DNA of 64,000 bases from Carnobacterium jeotgali MS3. Its GTDB lineage: Bacteria > Bacillota > Bacilli > Lactobacillales > Carnobacteriaceae. Location of the stretch: contig NZ_JQNF01000010.1 in assembly GCF_000745125.1 (NCBI RefSeq), forward strand, positions 744,001 through 808,000, in the 5' to 3' direction. The first letter of the stretch is position 1; each line of letters starts with the position of its first letter. The notes below the pieces were generated by a model that was not told where the DNA came from, searched no databases, and saw nothing but the letters and a program-made list of their open reading frames with translations. The position numbers were made by a program, and so were the translations under genes. Shown here piece by piece: positions 1-9,984 of the stretch.

Positions 1-212
1 TTTAAAAGGACTTTGCTTTGATTTATTCTAGCAGTAAACAATTTGGATTACAACAATCAATCCGTAAATAACCAATAATTCTTAAAAACAGAAGCACCTG
101 AAAGTAATAATAAATGGTTTTTATCTGCTGACAAAAGGTGCAATAAGGTGAATAAAGCTTTATACTATATAGAAGATAACAATTTGAAAAAGCTTTTGGA
201 GGGCAAAATAAG

Positions 213-737
213 ATGAACAATAATGATCGATTGGTAAGATTAAGATACGCATTAGATATTAAAGATGCAGATATGGTAGAAATTTTTAAATTAGGCGGAT
301 TAGAAATAACAAAAGAAGATGTAAAAAAAATGCTGGATAAGTCGAAAAAACAAAAAGATGAAATTGCAAAAGAAGATGAGTTTCAAAAAAATGAGTACGT
401 GAAAGATTGCTCTAACCAAACGTTAGAATGCTTTTTAAATGGTTTAATTATATTCAAAAGAGGCAAAAAAGATTCAGAAGTCACAGAACCAGAAAAGCCT
501 GTTTCATTGATAATAACGAATAAAAACGTAAATAATATTTTGCTGAAAAAAATTAAAATAGCTCTTTCCCTTACAAGTGATGATATGCTGGGTGTTCTAG
601 GAAATGCGGGAGTGGAAATATCAAAAAGCGAATTAAGTGCAGTTTTTAGAAAAGAAGGACATCGAAATTACAAAGAATGTGGCGATCGTTATGCTAGGAA
701 TTTTTTGAAAGGTTTAGCTATAGCGTGGCGCGAATAA
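213..737 (+). CDS. DUF1456 family protein (YehS-like)
   Basis: The 174-residue protein contains two copies of the DUF1456 module, at about residues 2-75 and 104-172. Each has an N-x-x-L-x-x-[LI]-[RK]-x-A-L-x-[IL] type start followed by D-x-[DM]-[ML]-V/L and a C-terminal FLNGL or FLKGL motif. The match is to E. coli YehS by family resemblance; its function is unknown. A good ribosome site (GGAGGGCAAAATAAG) precedes the ATG. A charged Lys/Glu linker of about 25 residues separates the modules. It is probably monocistronic, with a terminator just downstream. Confidence 0.85.
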   Translation: MNNNDRLVRLRYALDIKDADMVEIFKLGGLEITKEDVKKMLDKSKKQKDEIAKEDEFQKNEYVKDCSNQTLECFLNGLIIFKRGKKDSEVTEPEKPVSLIITNKNVNNILLKKIKIALSLTSDDMLGVLGNAGVEISKSELSAVFRKEGHRNYKECGDRYARNFLKGLAIAWRE

Positions 738-768
738 TTAGTTAATCTAATAAGCTGTTTTAGAAAAA

Positions 769-822
769 AACACTGGATTAAACTTCTGCTTTCATTGCTG
801 AAGTTCAGTCTAGTATTTTTTT
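769..822 (+). terminator. Intrinsic terminator after the DUF1456 gene
   Basis: An 18-nt arm at 769-786 pairs with 800-817 (several G-U pairs) around a 13-nt loop and is followed by a T-run to 822. Confidence 0.7.
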
Positions 823-855
823 ATAGAGAAACAAAAAATTCATAGAGAAAATACA

Positions 856-883
856 TTGATTTTAAAAAATAAACCCCTATAAT
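856..883 (+). promoter_or_regulatory. Promoter of the DUF1846 gene
   Basis: TTGATT at 856-861 and TATAAT at 878-883 are separated by 16 bp. Transcription would begin near 890, leaving a leader of about 160 nt before the ATG at 1054. Confidence 0.55.
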
Positions 884-970
884 TGAAAAGGATGTAAAAA
901 TAAAACGTTAGTTTTAGGCAAAATATAAGTGCATTTATTTATTCTTAATAGTAGTTAGAAAATAAAAACC

Positions 971-1007
971 GTTAGTACGACAAAAATCGTCTAACTTTTT
1001 TTTGTTT
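971..1007 (+). terminator. Terminator-like hairpin inside the DUF1846 leader (possible attenuator)
   Basis: GTTAG-TA-CGA pairs with TCG-T-CTAAC across a six-base loop and is followed by eight T residues. It lies between the promoter and the start codon. Two earlier GTTAG copies in the leader could compete for the CTAAC arm. No known riboswitch class is recognised. Confidence 0.4.
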
Positions 1008-1053
1008 AAAAAGGCAGCTGCTAAAATCCAGCAATTATATAGGAGGAAAGCAC

Positions 1054-2562
1054 ATGAAAAAAGCAGGGTTTGATCCACAGAAATATATTGAAGAACAATC
1101 AAAATATATCTTAGAACGAGTAAATGATTACGACAAGTTGTATCTTGAATTTGGTGGAAAATTGATTGGTGATAAACATGCCAAACGAGTATTACCAGGT
1201 TTTGATGAAGATGCAAAAATTAAGTTGTTACAAAAATTAAAAGATCAAGCTGAGATCATTATTTGTGTGTACGCTGGAGATATCGAACGGAATAAAATTC
1301 GTGGCGATTACGGCATTACTTATGATATGGATGTTTTAAGATTAATTGATGAATTAAGAGGATATGGTTTAGAAGTAAACAGTGTAGTTATTACGCGCTA
1401 CAACGGTCAACCTTCTACAAAACTGTTCATTAATAAACTAGAAAGAAGAGATATCAAAGTATTTACGCATGCTGCAATTGAAGGATATCCATCAGATATT
1501 GAAACGATTGTTAGTGAAGAAGGTTTTGCAAAAAATGCTTATATTCCAACAACTAAACCAATCGTTGTTGTTACAGCACCCGGTCCTGGAAGTGGGAAAC
1601 TAGCAACGTGTTTAAATCAACTATACCATGAACGCCATCAAGGGAAGACAGCTGGGTATTCAAAATTTGAAACTTTTCCAGTTTGGAATGTACCGTTAAA
1701 ACATCCGCTTAATATTGCTTATGAAGCGGCTACTGTAGATTTGAAAGATGTCAATATGATCGATAATTTTCATTTTGAAAAATACAATCAAGTAGCGGTC
1801 AATTATAATCGAGATCTTGAAACTTTCCCAGTTATTAAACGCATCATTGAAAAAATTACTGGACAAGAATCAGTCTACCAATCTCCGACAGATATGGGTG
1901 TTAATCGAGTAGGTTTTGGCATTACTGATGATGAAGTTGTTAGAGAGGCCTCTAAACAAGAAATTATTCGCAGAAGCTTTTTAACGGAATGTGACTTTAA
2001 AAAAGGGCTGATTGACGAAGAAATTTTAAACCATATGAAATTAATTATGGAAGAAGTTGAATTGAAAAAAGAAGATCGAGTTCCGGTTGCACCAGCTCGT
2101 AAATATGCAGAGCAGATAAGAGAACAGTCTGAAGCACCTGATATGCCAGCTGTTATCGCATTTGAATTGCAGGATGGTCAAATTGTTACGGGTAGAACAA
2201 CACCTTTAATGGATTCTTGTTCTGCAGGTATTTTAAATTCAATTAAGGTATTGGCTAATATTTCAGATGAAATTCATTTGTTATCACCAAATATTTTAGA
2301 AACAATCCAAAAACTTAAAGTAACAGATCTTCATAGTAAGATGGCAGCGTTGAATGCAAATGAAGTGCTTATTGCACTAGCTATAAGTGCAGTTACCAAT
2401 CCCACGGCTCAATTAGCGTATAATAAACTTTCTGGGCTGCAAGATGTTCAAGCACACTCAACGGTTATGCTGAATAAAGATGATGAACAAACTCTTCGTA
2501 AATTAGGATTAGATATCACATGTGATCCATTCTATCCATCAGAAAATTTATATTATATTTAA
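1054..2562 (+). CDS. DUF1846 family protein (UPF0371)
   Basis: The 502 residues match the DUF1846/UPF0371 family along the usual full length (about 495-500). Conserved blocks include YLEFGGKL near residue 30, the R-x-DYG-x-TY block at about 83-90 and the glycine-rich TAPGPGSGK segment at 174-182, which resembles a nucleotide-binding loop. Family members from pneumococcus have been crystallised, but the reaction is not established. The start follows AGGAGGAAAGCAC. The gene stands alone with a strong terminator downstream. Confidence 0.9.
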   Translation: MKKAGFDPQKYIEEQSKYILERVNDYDKLYLEFGGKLIGDKHAKRVLPGFDEDAKIKLLQKLKDQAEIIICVYAGDIERNKIRGDYGITYDMDVLRLIDELRGYGLEVNSVVITRYNGQPSTKLFINKLERRDIKVFTHAAIEGYPSDIETIVSEEGFAKNAYIPTTKPIVVVTAPGPGSGKLATCLNQLYHERHQGKTAGYSKFETFPVWNVPLKHPLNIAYEAATVDLKDVNMIDNFHFEKYNQVAVNYNRDLETFPVIKRIIEKITGQESVYQSPTDMGVNRVGFGITDDEVVREASKQEIIRRSFLTECDFKKGLIDEEILNHMKLIMEEVELKKEDRVPVAPARKYAEQIREQSEAPDMPAVIAFELQDGQIVTGRTTPLMDSCSAGILNSIKVLANISDEIHLLSPNILETIQKLKVTDLHSKMAALNANEVLIALAISAVTNPTAQLAYNKLSGLQDVQAHSTVMLNKDDEQTLRKLGLDITCDPFYPSENLYYI

Positions 2563-2567
2563 ATAGA

Positions 2568-2605
2568 AAAAAGAGAGGTGAGACTTTTGTCTAACCTCTC
2601 TTTTT
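2568..2605 (+). terminator. Terminator after the DUF1846 gene
   Basis: AAAAAGAGAGGT (2568-2579) pairs with ACCTCTCTTTTT (2594-2605), extended inward by AGAC/GTCT around a TTTT loop. Confidence 0.9.
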
Positions 2606-2740
2606 ATTGGGCTCAAAATAGGGATTCAATTAAATGGACAAATAAAAGAAGCGTTATAAAATAAAGAAGTAAAGAGAACGTGCAAAATTAAATATGAGAT
2701 AAAATAATAAGGAGGTTTACAAGAATAACTCAGCCATTGA

Positions 2741-2755
2741 ATGAAAGCGTTTCAT
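2741..2755 (+). promoter_or_regulatory. cre site (CcpA box), perfect palindrome, upstream of the MFS promoter
   Basis: ATGAAAGCGTTTCAT fits the WTGNAANCGNWNNCW consensus at every position and is a perfect inverted repeat around CG. Its centre lies about 65 bp upstream of the predicted transcription start. This position is more typical of CcpA activation than of repression. Confidence 0.75.
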
Positions 2756-2777
2756 AATAATTAATATAAAAAAGAGG

Positions 2778-2806
2778 TTGACCGGTGTAACTATTTTTAT
2801 TATACT
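2778..2806 (+). promoter_or_regulatory. Promoter of the MFS transporter gene
   Basis: TTGACC (2778-2783) and TATACT (2801-2806) with a 17-bp spacer. The leader to the ATG is about 160 nt and holds no hairpin I can assign to a known element. Confidence 0.7.
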
Positions 2807-2974
2807 GACTAATGCAGTAGGATATCACAATATGAGATGTATTTTTGTAATGTGATACTAATCGAAAGTGAGAAGGATTCGTTTTTTATGAAATAATAAA
2901 GATAAGAATTGAGCTAAAGGCTTTATTTCAATTGAAATGAAAGCACATACTTTAATTATGGAAGGAAATACAAA

Positions 2975-4213
2975 ATGAAAAAAGAACACTATAGAATGGT
3001 CATCGCAGGAATGTTATTAATGTTAGGTCTAGGTATTCCAATTAATGGAATGGGAGTATTTACTGTTCCCGTAACAACTGCATTAGGATTCACCGTTGCC
3101 CAATTCAGTATTGTAAGCAGTTGCTTAAGTTTAATCGGAATTGTCAGTATCCCGGTGTTATCTAAAAGCTTGATGCCAAAAATAGGATTAAGAAAGACTG
3201 CTTTTGTAGGTGGAATTACAGGGATTACAGGATTTATTTGGATGGCTAATAGTACATCAATTTGGTCATTTTACCTTGCAGCATCTCTAATAGGTTTGTT
3301 ATTAATGGTTTCCACAAGTATGGTAGCAATAACAATGGTAAATAATTGGTTTATTAAAAAACATGGAACCGTTATGGGTATAATTGCAGCATCAATGGGG
3401 TTAAGTGGAGTTGTGGTAAATGCTGTTATTCCATCTGTTGTAGAAAATAGTGGTTTCAGCGCAGGATATTATTTAATGGCTGTCTTTTATGGGGTAGCTG
3501 TTCTTGGAGGAGCTTTACTGCTTAGAGATAAACCTGAAGATTTGGGAGCAGTAGCTTATGGCGATGAAGAATCAACTATTAAAGAGCCGAATGCAGTAAT
3601 GGCAACGAACGAATCAGAACAAGCGTTGTCTGAAGGATTAACATTTGTTGAAGCAATACGTTCACCTGTCTTCTACTTTGCTGCAATTGCCTTTATCTCG
3701 TTTGTAATGGTTAGTACATTCACTCAACAATTACAAGTATTCTTAGTCTCAACGGGCATTAACATCGTTCAAGTAGGTGCTATGATGTCTGTAGCTTCAG
3801 TGGCTATGATTATCTCTAAGATTGCTATGGGTTCTATCAGCGATAAACTTGGTGCTAAAACGACGTATACAGGTTTAGCCGTTATCTTTACACTAGCCTT
3901 CGTCATTTTCTTTTCAACCAGTTCACCAATTATTTTATTCGTAGCGTTACTGATGTATTACATGTGTGCAGGAACACCAAACGTTCTACACCAATTGATT
4001 ACATTAGATTTATTTGGAAAAAAAGATTTCACTGCTATCTGGGGAATGCTAGCTGTTGCAGCAAATATTGGTTTGGCAATTGGAAATCCAATTTTAGGTC
4101 TGCTTTATGACTTAACTGGAACTTACCAATTAACCATTATCGTATGTATTGCATTGATGATCATTTGTTTAATCTTTTTCTTCCTTGCAAATCAAACAAA
4201 AAAAAGAGCTTAA
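2975..4213 (+). CDS. MFS transporter, 12 transmembrane segments
   Basis: A 412-residue hydrophobic protein with the layout of the major facilitator superfamily: two six-helix halves joined by a polar loop at about residues 188-230 (rich in Glu, Asp and Asn). The sequence resembles Firmicute permeases of the oxalate/formate antiporter-like type, but the substrate cannot be read from the sequence. The start follows GGAAGGAAATACAAA. A perfect cre site upstream of a good promoter suggests control by carbon catabolite status, possibly as an overflow-product exporter. It is transcribed alone, with a terminator downstream. Confidence 0.8.
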   Translation: MKKEHYRMVIAGMLLMLGLGIPINGMGVFTVPVTTALGFTVAQFSIVSSCLSLIGIVSIPVLSKSLMPKIGLRKTAFVGGITGITGFIWMANSTSIWSFYLAASLIGLLLMVSTSMVAITMVNNWFIKKHGTVMGIIAASMGLSGVVVNAVIPSVVENSGFSAGYYLMAVFYGVAVLGGALLLRDKPEDLGAVAYGDEESTIKEPNAVMATNESEQALSEGLTFVEAIRSPVFYFAAIAFISFVMVSTFTQQLQVFLVSTGINIVQVGAMMSVASVAMIISKIAMGSISDKLGAKTTYTGLAVIFTLAFVIFFSTSSPIILFVALLMYYMCAGTPNVLHQLITLDLFGKKDFTAIWGMLAVAANIGLAIGNPILGLLYDLTGTYQLTIIVCIALMIICLIFFFLANQTKKRA

Positions 4214-4237
4214 ATCCGTTGAAAACTATGCGTAATT

Positions 4238-4279
4238 AAAAACCCACGACTCAATTTTTTTGAGTCGTGGGTTTTTTTT
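4238..4279 (+). terminator. Terminator after the MFS gene
   Basis: AAAACCCACGACTCA pairs with TGAGTCGTGGGTTTT around a seven-T loop, followed by more T residues. Confidence 0.9.
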
Positions 4280-4309
4280 ATAAAGTATGAGACAAATAAC
4301 ACACCTGAC

Positions 4310-4358
4310 ATGAAAGCGTTACAATAATGTTGTAGTAAATAAAAAAATTCTATATAAT
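4310..4358 (+). promoter_or_regulatory. Promoter and cre-like site of the murein-peptide operon
   Basis: TTGTAG (4330-4335) and TATAAT (4353-4358) are 17 bp apart. ATGAAAGCGTTACAA (4310-4324) matches the cre consensus with one mismatch and sits just upstream of the -35 box. Confidence 0.55.
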
Positions 4359-4415
4359 TAATTTTAAGTAATAAATATATGAAATTTTAATGTGAGAAAA
4401 GAAACGAGGGTGAAA

Positions 4416-5207
4416 ATGGACTGGAATAAGGAAATTCAAGAATTGAAAACAGATTTTACACCTTATATGGAAAGTGGAATTTATATTCATGATGGAAAAG
4501 AATTGTTATTTAGTGAAAATAAAGAAGCAATGTTTCCTTCAGCAAGTATCATAAAGCTGCCTATCTATCTCTATTATTACGAACAAGCAATTCAAGGGAA
4601 TTTTAATTTAACAGATAGAATAAACGTTTCAAAGTCAGGTCGTGCAAATGGATCGGGAGTACTTCATATTCTGACATCTGTTGAAGAGTGGAGTATTGAA
4701 GAACTCTTACAATTGATGATCGCTGTTTCAGATAATGAAGCGACAAACCAATTGATTTCTTATGCCGGTTTAGAGAATTTAAAAGCTTGGATAAAAGAAA
4801 AAAAATGGGGTAAAAGAATAGCTTTAAGGCGTTACTTGATGGATTATGAATCGGGTTTAGTGAATGAGGTTTCATCACAAGGAGCTGTAGAGGTTTTAAA
4901 AGAAATCATTGAACTTGGAAATCATCATTTGTTATGGAGAGAACAAATAGAAAAACCTCTTTTACTGCAGCAATTTCGAACAGGCCTACCAGGCTATTTA
5001 GATGAAAGAGAAATTCCTGTTTTAGAAATGTTAAACAAAACGGGTGAAGACAATGGAATTCGTCACGATGTTGCATTATTTCGTTACAAAGACCGATTAG
5101 TATATATCGCTGCATTAAATAAAGGCGTAAAAGAAGAAGCAAAGGCAATAGAATGGATGCAAGAAATAGGGAAATTAGCATTTAAATTTTTAACGAATGC
5201 TGACTGA
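4416..5207 (+). CDS. Cytoplasmic class A beta-lactamase-like serine hydrolase
   Basis: The protein has the three catalytic motifs of the penicillin-recognising serine hydrolase fold: S44-I-I-K47, S105-D106-N107 and K208-T209-G210. There is no signal peptide or lipobox, so it should stay in the cytoplasm. I chose ATG 4416 because AGGG lies five bases upstream; a GTG at 4392 would add eight residues. The omega-loop glutamate of true class A beta-lactamases is not obvious, so antibiotic resistance should not be assumed. It begins a three-gene run with an NlpC/P60 peptidase and an oligopeptide-binding protein, which points to peptide or muropeptide processing. Confidence 0.8.
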   Translation: MDWNKEIQELKTDFTPYMESGIYIHDGKELLFSENKEAMFPSASIIKLPIYLYYYEQAIQGNFNLTDRINVSKSGRANGSGVLHILTSVEEWSIEELLQLMIAVSDNEATNQLISYAGLENLKAWIKEKKWGKRIALRRYLMDYESGLVNEVSSQGAVEVLKEIIELGNHHLLWREQIEKPLLLQQFRTGLPGYLDEREIPVLEMLNKTGEDNGIRHDVALFRYKDRLVYIAALNKGVKEEAKAIEWMQEIGKLAFKFLTNAD

Positions 5208-5261
5208 TGATCATCCTTCTTGCTGATAGAATTAAAAACGAAGCAATAAGGAGAGAAAAAA

Positions 5262-6149
5262 ATGAAAAAAATAGTGAATGTTGCTACAACTTTTTTATGG
5301 TCAAACAATAATGATCATCCTATTAAAGAAAAGTTAGCACTACAAAATAGTAAAGAAAATTTTTATACATTATCAGATGAAGAAGTCCTCAGTTTATATA
5401 AAGATCGTTTGGTAGATTCAGAAGTGCTTTATGGTGATAGTGTTGAGGTTCTTGAAATTGTTGGAGAATATGCTAGAGTAACGGTTCCAAAACAAGCTTA
5501 TAAAAATGACCCTAGCGGATATCCAGGCTGGATAATGGTTAAAGACCTTGTTCCCATGCCAGATGGCTGGTCAGAAGCACTAAAACAAGTTGTGGTTAGC
5601 CAACCAACGGCAACACTCAATTTTATAAATGAGACACAAATTGCGCAAGTTGTTTCGATTGGTACGATTTTACCTTTAGTAGAAGAGACGTCTACCCACT
5701 ACAAACTTCTCACTCCAGATGGGATTGGCTATATTTCAAAAGAAAAAGCTCATATAGTGGATAACACGCAAATCAATGCTGTCGAACAAATAATCGAGCT
5801 AGCAAAATCTTTTTTAGATTTGAGATACGTCTGGGCGGGAACGAGTGCAGCAGGATTTGATTGTTCTGGATTTGTCTATACCTTGTTTCGGACTTTTGAT
5901 ATTTGGCTGAGCCGGGATGCTCAAGAACAAGTTTTTGAAGGAGCTGTTTATACCTATCAAGAAGCAATTCCAGGAGATTTATTATTTTTTGCTTACGAGG
6001 AAGGCAATGGAGAAGTTCATCATGTAGGTCTTTATTTAGGCGATGATCAAATGATTCATTCGCAAACTCCTGGATCAAAAGTAATGATTACTAAACTTGA
6101 GGGAACAACGTATCAAAAAGAATTATGCGCAGTTAGACGTTTTTTTTAA
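5262..6149 (+). CDS. NlpC/P60 endopeptidase with SH3b domains (YkfC-like)
   Basis: This 295-residue protein has two SH3b-like domains at about residues 35-100 and 105-165, then an NlpC/P60 domain. The catalytic triad is visible as Cys201 (FDCSGF), His254 (HHVGLY) and His266 (MIHSQ). No signal peptide is present. The layout matches B. subtilis YkfC, a gamma-D-glutamyl-L-amino acid endopeptidase that degrades imported murein peptides in the cytoplasm. AAGGAGAG precedes the ATG. Its neighbours, a serine hydrolase and an oligopeptide-binding lipoprotein, support a role in recycling cell-wall peptides; the exact substrate is inference. Confidence 0.87.
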   Translation: MKKIVNVATTFLWSNNNDHPIKEKLALQNSKENFYTLSDEEVLSLYKDRLVDSEVLYGDSVEVLEIVGEYARVTVPKQAYKNDPSGYPGWIMVKDLVPMPDGWSEALKQVVVSQPTATLNFINETQIAQVVSIGTILPLVEETSTHYKLLTPDGIGYISKEKAHIVDNTQINAVEQIIELAKSFLDLRYVWAGTSAAGFDCSGFVYTLFRTFDIWLSRDAQEQVFEGAVYTYQEAIPGDLLFFAYEEGNGEVHHVGLYLGDDQMIHSQTPGSKVMITKLEGTTYQKELCAVRRFF

Positions 6150-6194
6150 AGGTACACATAAATTTATAAAACAGACATGAAAGGGTGAAAATAA

Positions 6195-7868
6195 ATGAAA
6201 AATCAATTAAAGGGTTTAGGTATACTTAGTTTGACATTGTTATTAGCAGCTTGCGGAGACGCGGATTCTGATGGATCTTCAACTGCGAGTTCTCAAGCGG
6301 ATGGAGAAAAGAATTTAGCCGATAAACAAGAATTGCGCTTAACAGCTTCCTCAGAAATACCCTCTATGGATACAGCTTTAGCAACCGATTTAACAAGTTT
6401 TACCGTTATGAATAATGTATTCGAAGGATTATATGTTTTAGGGCCAGATGCTGAACCTATCTTAGGTGTGGCAGCGAAAGAGCCGACTATCAGCAAAGAT
6501 GGAAAAACGTATACCTTTGAGATACGAAAAGACGCTGTGTGGTCTAATGGAGAACCTGTAACGGCAGATGATTTTGTTTACGCTTGGCAAAAAGTCGTGG
6601 CACCAGAAACGGCAAGTGGATATGCTTATATGTTTGATGGCTTGATTCAAAATGCTACAGAAATTATAAATGATGAAGCAGAGCCAACTGATTTAGGTAT
6701 CAAAGCAATCAGCGATACAGAATTAGAAATTACGTTGACGCAACCGACACCTTATTTTGACCAATTATTAACTTTGCCATTTTTCTTCCCACAAAATAGA
6801 GCATTTGCCCAAGAGCAAGGTGATGAATATGGCAGCACGAATGAAAACCTAATTTATAATGGTCCTTTTGTATTAGAGGGATGGGATCAAGCAAGCAGTG
6901 TAGGTTGGACTTTTGAAAAAAATAAAGAGTATTGGGATGCTGATTCAGTCACGTTAGATACTATAAGTGTTGATGTAATTAAAGAAGTTACTACTGAGTT
7001 GAATTTATATGAAAATGGCGATACCGATATTGCCTTTTTATCTGGAAGTTTTGTTTCACAGTATAGTGAAGACCCTAATTTTCATTCATCATTAAATGCA
7101 ACAACGTTTTATATTGAGATGAACAACTTAAATAATGAAGAAACGATTGAATTAAGCAATCCCAATATTCGTTTAGCGATTGCCTCAGCAGTTGATAAAG
7201 AAGGCTATGTTAACAATGTCTTACAAGACGGATCAGCCTCTATTGATGGATTTGTTCCAGCTGGATTGGCAAGTAATCCGACAACCGGTGCAGATTACCG
7301 TGAAGATGCAGGGGATTTATTGCCTTACGATTTAGAAAAGGCTACAGAAGCTTGGGAAAAAGGCCTTTCTGAATTAGGAACAGATACTATTGAATTGGAA
7401 TTGATCACTTCTGATACAGAAGATTCAAAACGATTGGCTGAATATTTACAAGACCAATTGCAAAAGAACTTGCCAGGATTAACGGTTAAATTGAGAAGTA
7501 TGCCTTTCAGTATGAAATTAACAACGGTACGTGAAGGCAATTACGATATGGCTGTCAATTCATGGATTGCCGACTTTGCAGATCCAATCAATTATGTAGA
7601 ACGTTTTGATACAGATATTAACCGGATGAACTATTCAAATCCAGCTGTCGATGCGCTAGTTGATAAAGCAAAAGCAACTTACGATGATGACGAAGCCCGT
7701 TGGGAAACATTAGTAGATATTGAAAAAGTTGCTTTAGGGGAAGATGCTGCACTTGCACCACTATATCAATCAGCGGATTCTTATTTGTTAAACCCTAAGG
7801 TCAACGATTATTACAAACGCGTTTTTGGTCCAGATAGTTATAAATGGACTTGGATAGAAGCGGAATAA
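6195..7868 (+). CDS. Oligopeptide ABC transporter substrate-binding lipoprotein (OppA/AppA family)
   Basis: The 557 residues belong to solute-binding protein family 5. A lipoprotein signal ends in the lipobox LAAC with Cys20. It is followed by a Ser/Gly/Ala-rich linker and the family's mature domain (FEGLYVLGPDAEP, then TYTFEIRKDAVWSNGEPVTADDFVYAW). No permease or ATPase genes follow, so it must use a transporter encoded elsewhere. Being downstream of a YkfC-like peptidase suggests murein tripeptides as cargo, as for MppA- or Dpp-type systems; this is inference. The ribosome site is AAAGGGTG. A terminator ends the operon. Confidence 0.88.
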   Translation: MKNQLKGLGILSLTLLLAACGDADSDGSSTASSQADGEKNLADKQELRLTASSEIPSMDTALATDLTSFTVMNNVFEGLYVLGPDAEPILGVAAKEPTISKDGKTYTFEIRKDAVWSNGEPVTADDFVYAWQKVVAPETASGYAYMFDGLIQNATEIINDEAEPTDLGIKAISDTELEITLTQPTPYFDQLLTLPFFFPQNRAFAQEQGDEYGSTNENLIYNGPFVLEGWDQASSVGWTFEKNKEYWDADSVTLDTISVDVIKEVTTELNLYENGDTDIAFLSGSFVSQYSEDPNFHSSLNATTFYIEMNNLNNEETIELSNPNIRLAIASAVDKEGYVNNVLQDGSASIDGFVPAGLASNPTTGADYREDAGDLLPYDLEKATEAWEKGLSELGTDTIELELITSDTEDSKRLAEYLQDQLQKNLPGLTVKLRSMPFSMKLTTVREGNYDMAVNSWIADFADPINYVERFDTDINRMNYSNPAVDALVDKAKATYDDDEARWETLVDIEKVALGEDAALAPLYQSADSYLLNPKVNDYYKRVFGPDSYKWTWIEAE

Positions 7869-7872
7869 GTGG

Positions 7873-7910
7873 AAATAAGCAGCCTGATATACTAAAGGGC
7901 TGCTTATTTG
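7873..7910 (+). terminator. Terminator after the oligopeptide-binding protein gene
   Basis: AAATAAGCAGCC (7873-7884) pairs with GGCTGCTTATTT (7898-7909). Confidence 0.75.
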
Positions 7911-8036
7911 TTGGCGATTAAATTTTGATAAGCGCAAAAATAACTTAACTGAACGATTAAAGTTCGCGATAAATGATGAAAAATATGCAAGGGTATAAAA
8001 CGGTTTTATTTTTTATGAAACACTGAGAGCAAACGC

Positions 8037-8065
8037 TTTACAACTATCTTTTTTAGCAGTACATT
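8037..8065 (+). promoter_or_regulatory. Promoter of glpK
   Basis: TTTACA (8037-8042) and TACATT (8060-8065) with a 17-bp spacer. An AAACGCTTTACA sequence overlapping the -35 region resembles a cre half but is off the consensus by one base in spacing. Confidence 0.5.
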
Positions 8066-8078
8066 AAGAGTACACGGA

Positions 8079-9629
<1,551 letters not shown>

Positions 9630-9661
9630 ATAGTTGTAAATCTCTTAAATGAATAAAAAAC

Positions 9662-9912
9662 GGCTCTTCGTCAAATAGTGTGGCTGCTTCAAAAAATTCT
9701 TTCGGAATAGACGGATTTGCTTGTAAGAGCCCTGGTACCGTCTTAAGCCTAAAGTCTTAAGATCTTTCAAGCCTCAAACACCGCTTAATCGCTAAAGCGT
9801 TAAGGCGATGTAATTCGCATTGAATACTTTACAGGGCTACAAGCAATCCTATTCCTGCAGAAGTGTTAAGCATGAACTAAATTAATCTATCCACACTAAA
9901 AAGTATAGAGCC
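9662..9912 (+). mobile_element. 251-bp non-autonomous ISL3-type element (MITE)
   Basis: The element starts GGCTCTTCGTCAAATAGTG and ends CCACACTAAAAAGTATAGAGCC-like sequence, giving imperfect terminal inverted repeats (GGCTCT, then TAGTGTGG). It is flanked by a perfect 8-bp duplication, TAAAAAAC, at 9654-9661 and 9913-9920. Its left end matches the left end of the ISL3 copy at 31515 at 21 of 25 positions. A long internal inverted repeat (about 9702-9734 against 9832-9865) lets most of it fold into a hairpin. It has no coding capacity. The strand is nominal. Confidence 0.85.
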
Positions 9913-9913
9913 T

Positions 9914-9962
9914 AAAAAACGGATAACACACCCTCATTAAGATGGCGTATTATCCGTTTTTA
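9914..9962. terminator. Bidirectional terminator between glpK and the convergent membrane-protein gene
   Basis: AAAAAACGGATAA pairs with TTATCCGTTTTTA, extended inward with G-U pairs. The MITE is inserted at the outer base of the left arm, and its 8-bp target duplication restores the A-tract on both sides. Confidence 0.75.
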
Positions 9963-9984
9963 TGATGATTATTAACTAAATGGT

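Noticed and set aside
23-220. A 65-codon minus-strand frame at the window start
   Set aside because: No ribosome site and odd composition rich in Tyr and Cys; it overlaps the control region of the DUF1456 gene.
4416-5207. Beta-lactam resistance gene
   Set aside because: It lacks a signal peptide and an evident omega-loop glutamate and sits in a peptide-processing operon; the fold alone does not imply resistance.
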